DNA from: Cryptomeria japonica
Taxonomy: Eukaryota > Streptophyta > Pinopsida > Cupressales > Cupressaceae
Assembly (NCBI RefSeq): GCF_030272615.1
Contig: NC_081408.1
Location: 339,606,793 to 339,668,792, forward strand
DNA length: 62,000 bases
Direction of reading: 5' to 3'
A model generated the notes under the pieces. That model worked only from the letters and a program-made list of their open reading frames with translations. It ran no database searches and was not told where the DNA came from. The translations under genes and the position numbers were made by a program. Of the stretch, positions 58,445-62,000 are shown one piece after another (within the stretch, counting starts at the first letter, position 1; each line of letters starts with the position of its first letter).

Positions 58445-58645
58445 CAATCCTGAACACAGGCATGCCTGTATGCTTCACAGACGCACTTAAATGACACAGA
58501 TGCTATTCTGTCAGACACAGATGTGTTTCTGAGATGTTGTAAATGCAATGTTGCTCAAAAGACATAGACACATTTCTGCCCTTCACAGACATGGTTAGAT
58601 GACATAGACACAGTCCTATCAGACACAGTCGCGTTTCTGCAGACT
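58445..58645 (+). repeat. 19-21 bp array, right inner
   Basis: Units such as GACACAGATGTGTTTCTG and CAGACACAGTCGCGTTTCTG recur with 19-21 base spacing. They are the reverse complement type of the left array at 46047-46242. Confidence 0.7.
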
Positions 58646-59212
58646 TTGTGCAATTTTTCCAATCTGTGAAGTTGCTTGTTGTGACCAAATGTGAATGTTT
58701 GACTTTTTTTCGTGACAAGAGGATACAGTGTTGATGAGGACTCAATGTTTTCAAGTGTTTAGACTCAAAATGACTCCAAGAAAAGTGTGTTGTTTGATGT
58801 AAAATTGCTTGGCATACACTTGAAGACACAAAAGACACAATGTTTTGATATTTGGTCTTGAATGTTTGAATGTTTAAAATAAGTCAAGCACAACTTTTAT
58901 GGCTCGCCAGGACAATAGTTGTTGATCCCACATGGAGTTTCCCCCAAGGCTACACTATTCAGAGCAGATACTTAGATGCTTGACCCCACTGGCTCCACCC
59001 TTGACACTCACTTCTCAGGGCAGCCAAGCATCAGTCCCCACGAAAACTCCTTGTGGTGAACTTTGTATCTCTACTAAGAACCGTATATGTGTGGGCCGCT
59101 ACTAGAGGTCCGACCTCTTGCCCCAACAACTAGAAGGATTTTGGCTTCTAAAACAAAAAGGTGCTAGTAAGGGCATCTGCTCATGTGGCCATACATGCGG
59201 CACTTTTAGCTC

Positions 59213-59220
59213 TATAAATA
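59213..59220 (+). promoter_or_regulatory. TATAAATA box in element B leader (orientation unclear)
   Basis: A canonical TATAAATA sits on the plus strand, antisense to gag. It is embedded in a GC-rich block of about 400 bases unlike its surroundings. It could serve an antisense promoter, or be chance. Confidence 0.3.
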
Positions 59221-59837
59221 CAAAAGGCTCCCAGCCGATAGGGGTTACGCCCTACAACTGATCAAATAAATTTGATCAAACGGGTTTATGGGGAGACATA
59301 GTGTCAGTATGAACTAATTAGCACATGTTATCCACAGTCTTCACCATGAATACAATTGTTTATAGTGGTTCGGAAGAGGTGGGTTTTCCTCGCTACAACT
59401 TTTGTCGTTCTCTCCTCACTAGTAGTCCTAATGACCACATGGGGAGATAGGCCTTCTAAAGATTAAACAAAAAAGAGCCTATTGCTCAAGACACAAAAGA
59501 CAATGGTTCAATTTTAGTGCACCAATTGAAGTGTTTGCTAGTCTATGAAAACAAGGCACACAATAAAGATCAAAAACCCTTGCCAAGGTCCTGCAACAAA
59601 GATCTATTAGTAGTTTGGATTGTTTCAAATGATCACCCCTTCCTGCAAGCACACAAGTTAGGTAAATTTTAGATCCAAAAGACTTTGTGAAATAGGGGCC
59701 TTCGACAAAATGATTTTGCTTTCAAGACAAGCTACACCAATTACGTTAGCTAGATCTGAAGATGTTAGCTCAAAATAAATCAGATCTGAAATCCGAATGA
59801 TGAAAAACCAAATCAAAGAAACCCAAAATGTAACAAC

Positions 59838-60080
59838 TACACACAGACACGGTTATCAGAAACACAAATCCTATATAAATTTGTAGACGCGCTTAGATCT
59901 GACACAGATGCAATTCTTGAACACAGACATGCCTAAAGACTTCACAAATGTGACTAGGGAACACAAACGCGTTTCTCGGAATCTGAAAGAAAAAAAATAC
60001 TGTCGAAGGCGCATACACGATTCCAGATGTCACAGATGCGACAGAAAATAAAAAACATGATCCGAAAGTACGCAGATGTG
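59838..60080 (+). repeat. 19-21 bp array, right outer (decayed)
   Basis: Units such as ACACAGACACGGTTATCAG and GAACACAAACGCGTTTCTCG recur, more diverged than in the inner array. It ends about 100 bases before the primer site. Confidence 0.6.
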
Positions 60081-60170
60081 AAAATATCAAAATATTGTCA
60101 GAAATGTCAGATCTGCAACTTCAAAACACAAAATATGCAACAAAAGATGTTAAATGTAAACGGGACAAGA

Positions 60171-60189
60171 GTCCCATCGGGCGTGCCGA
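60171..60189 (-). promoter_or_regulatory. Primer binding site of element B
   Basis: In element sense it reads TCGGCACGCCCGATGGGAC, two bases inside the LTR border. The expected TGG start has become CGG. It is unlike the Met-type site of the copia elements. Confidence 0.7.
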
Positions 60190-60191
60190 AA

Positions 60192-60949
60192 TGTATATGG
60201 TGAAAGACTAAATAGATTCAACAACAAAACCCTAGCCTAACAACAACAAAGATCTACCATAACATATGAAGATTATCTAAGACAATGCAAATCAAATGAA
60301 ATCACAAAGATTATACCATCACATGTCCAATAGGGTTTGGATCTCCATTCTTCCTATCTCCATTGATCTTGCTTGATATATTTTCTCTCATATTTTATGT
60401 GTACAAGAGCTCAACAAAGAACGAAAATTTGGTTGCAAGTAGGATCGCATATGAAAGTTCAAAGGCGTAGTGTAGTCAAATAATCGTCGAGTAGTCAAGG
60501 TTGATAATTAAGGAAGCATGTCCTTATATAGAAGACACTATATGAAATAGGGGGATAAGATTGAGAGGTGTAAAAGATAAATGGTCGGCTAAGATTAGAG
60601 GGTAGGTAGAGGAAATAATAAAATAATGAGAGGGTAGGTAGTGTATGAATTAAGAGATGAATGACATGTGTCATAGGTAGAAAAGGTTAATGAATTAATT
60701 AAATAAATAAAGATTTATTTAATTAATAGAAGAAGTGGGATCAATTAAATAAATAAAAGTATTTATTTAATTTGGAAAAAGGGTAATTTAAATAAAGGTA
60801 TTTATTTAAATGAGAAATAAGGCTACAAGAGGATAAATGAATTAATGAAATAAATAAAGATTTATTTAATTAATAGAAGAATTAGGCTTAGATAATTAAA
60901 TAAATAAGAATATTTATTTAATTATGCATGACAATTTTAGGTGTCTATA
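60192..60949 (-). repeat. 5' LTR of element B
   Basis: It pairs with 44748-45517. Its outer end is TATAGACACC in element sense where the partner has TGTAGACACC, a single G-to-A change. The five AT palindromes recur at 60694-60924, two of them with one mismatch. Confidence 0.93.
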
Positions 60950-60954
60950 GAAGG
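60950..60954. repeat. Target-site duplication of element B, right copy
   Basis: GAAGG, identical to 44743-44747. Confidence 0.93.
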
Positions 60955-61980
60955 AGATAGATCGAAATTATCCTACAAGATAGCCAACAATGGATTGGTT
61001 GTTGCAGCTTGTTTCCCCATAGCGGTGCAATGTCCAGAATTGGTGGTAGAGTGTTCAAGAGGATATAACCTTGATGCTAGAGAAATAAGAACTGTTGATG
61101 GGCGCTTGATGGCTAAACTAGATGGAATTTCCATTGTCATTATTCTTCAATTTCCATACAAGGAGAAATTCACTTGCATTGATAAGAAGAAGGCTTACAA
61201 GTATTTCAGTGACAACTAAAGTAAATGCTTGAATAACTTATCCAAAGACTGGATGGTGACATAACAAGGAGTACAATCTCAGTTTCCTAAGATGCTTCAC
61301 TGCTCTCTTTGTGTTAAAGAGATCTTTCATCTGATAGTCCTACTTCATAGAGTAACAGGAAGCCTCGATTCTACTGAAATATGTATGTACCTTTTCATCA
61401 TAGTCATATCAGTAGGAAAAAAATTCATTGATTGGGGTCTTCTTATTAGTGATTGCATATATAATCATTTGATCCATTTCAAGACAAGTCAACACTTTCA
61501 CATGCCTTCCTATTTGATATATGCAATCGCCAATTTAAGGTCATGGTCAGGTTTCAGTACAACTGGTGTTCTGAATCTAGAAACACAGATCTACAACTCC
61601 TACAAGTAGTTATAGTTGGAAGAGAGCTTCGTGCATTTCAGAGAAGTGAATGATGTGTTTACAATGCTGACAGTGAGGCTACTTCAAGGAAATACAACTA
61701 TCAAAATATCAAAAGAACCAACAACATTGATAAACATGTACGAAAGTTACTTCATTCAATTCCCAAAATTCACCTACCTTTGAGTAGTGGGATTTGATGG
61801 CTATCCTTATAGGTTGCCAAGTTATGTGGATGGTAATCCTCTTCTTGATCGATCTTTGTAGACAACTGATGTCGGTCCAGAAGAAATACAAAAATAGGAA
61901 GAACAAAGAAGTTACCTTCCCTATTTGCCAATGTGAGTCCAACTCAAAAGCAGAAGATGTGGAAAGGGTTCTAGCCAAAA
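60950..61980 (+). pseudogene. Interrupted ORF of unknown family, right part
   Basis: One frame runs from the target duplication to near the window end with about eight stops. It reads DRSKLSYKIANNGLVVAAC, CPELVVECSRGYNLDAREIR, VDGRLMAKLDGIS, KKFIDWGLLISDCIYNHLIH, MYESYFIQFPKFTYL and VVGFDGYPYRLPSYVDGNP. The collinear sense over 340 codons shows a real decayed gene, not chance. No enzyme motif or membrane segment is clear. It may be an accessory ORF from another retrotransposon; it could also be a low-copy gene. Confidence 0.65.
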
Positions 61981-62000
61981 TCAATTTGTACACCTACTGG

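Larger units (their letters stand above)
57965..60170 (-). other. 5' leader of element B with two 19-21 bp arrays
   Basis: No convincing ORF lies in this 2.2-kb leader. Arrays at 58445-58645 and 59838-60080 carry the CACAGACGCGTTT-type unit. A plus-strand TATAAATA is at 59213-59220 within a more GC-rich block (58900-59300). Confidence 0.7.
44748..60949 (-). mobile_element. Tat-like Ty3/gypsy element B, full length (16.2 kb) with antisense PMD gene
   Basis: LTRs at both ends (770 and 758 bp), a primer site, polypurine tract and perfect 5-bp target duplication define a complete element on the minus strand. The pol order protease, RT, RNase H, second RNase H, integrase is the gypsy order, and the extra archaeal-type RNase H is a mark of the Tat lineage. 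A 4.9-kb segment between integrase and the 3' LTR carries a PMD gene on the opposite strand. Coding is broken by roughly a dozen stops but otherwise nearly collinear. Confidence 0.94.

Overview
The window looks like plant nuclear DNA: AT-rich, with no recognisable single-copy host gene, and built almost entirely from old retrotransposons nested in one another. The families seen are Ty1/copia elements with TGGTATCAGAGC-type primer sites, a Tat-like Ty3/gypsy element with two RNase H domains, a plant mobile domain (PMD) gene and plant LINEs. Long, diverged, nested LTR elements fit a very large genome; a gymnosperm such as a conifer is plausible, but the sequence alone does not prove it. No tRNA, rRNA, CRISPR array or bacterial-type operon was seen.

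Layout. 1-6076: 3' part of copia element 1 (+), gag-pol and 3' LTR. 6077-8156: RT/RNase H and short 3' LTR of copia element 2 (+), joined directly to element 1. 8157-13999: no recognisable genes; holds a 139-bp direct repeat and possible LTR debris. 14000-27146: LINE debris (+), two degenerate CTAAT-rich arrays and a recurrent EGRKFYR-type ORF, split by copia element 3 (-, 15355-21667). 27147-29087: unrecognised, weakly coding-like. 29088-44203: gypsy-like element A (-), which has gag and a protease-like region but no RT or integrase, and is itself split inside gag by copia element 4 (-, 33748-41071; near-perfect 5-bp target duplication). 44748-60949: element B (-), a complete 16.2-kb Tat-like gypsy element with 758-770 bp LTRs and a perfect GAAGG target duplication, inserted in frame into a degenerate plus-strand ORF (44593-44747 and 60950 to about 61980).

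Element B is the most interesting part. Its sense strand carries gag, protease, a G-patch-like motif, RT, two RNase H domains and integrase. Between integrase and the 3' LTR lie 4.9 kb holding an antisense PMD gene with its own TATA-like box and a possible small first exon. Just upstream of the PMD exon is a tandem array of short hairpins whose stems change in a compensatory way while the 15-nt loop stays nearly constant. Each LTR also holds five consecutive near-perfect AT palindromes, and a 19-21 bp repeat occurs as arrays near both ends of the element in opposite orientation. All coding regions except a few short reading frames carry stops or frameshifts, so nearly everything here is a relic.
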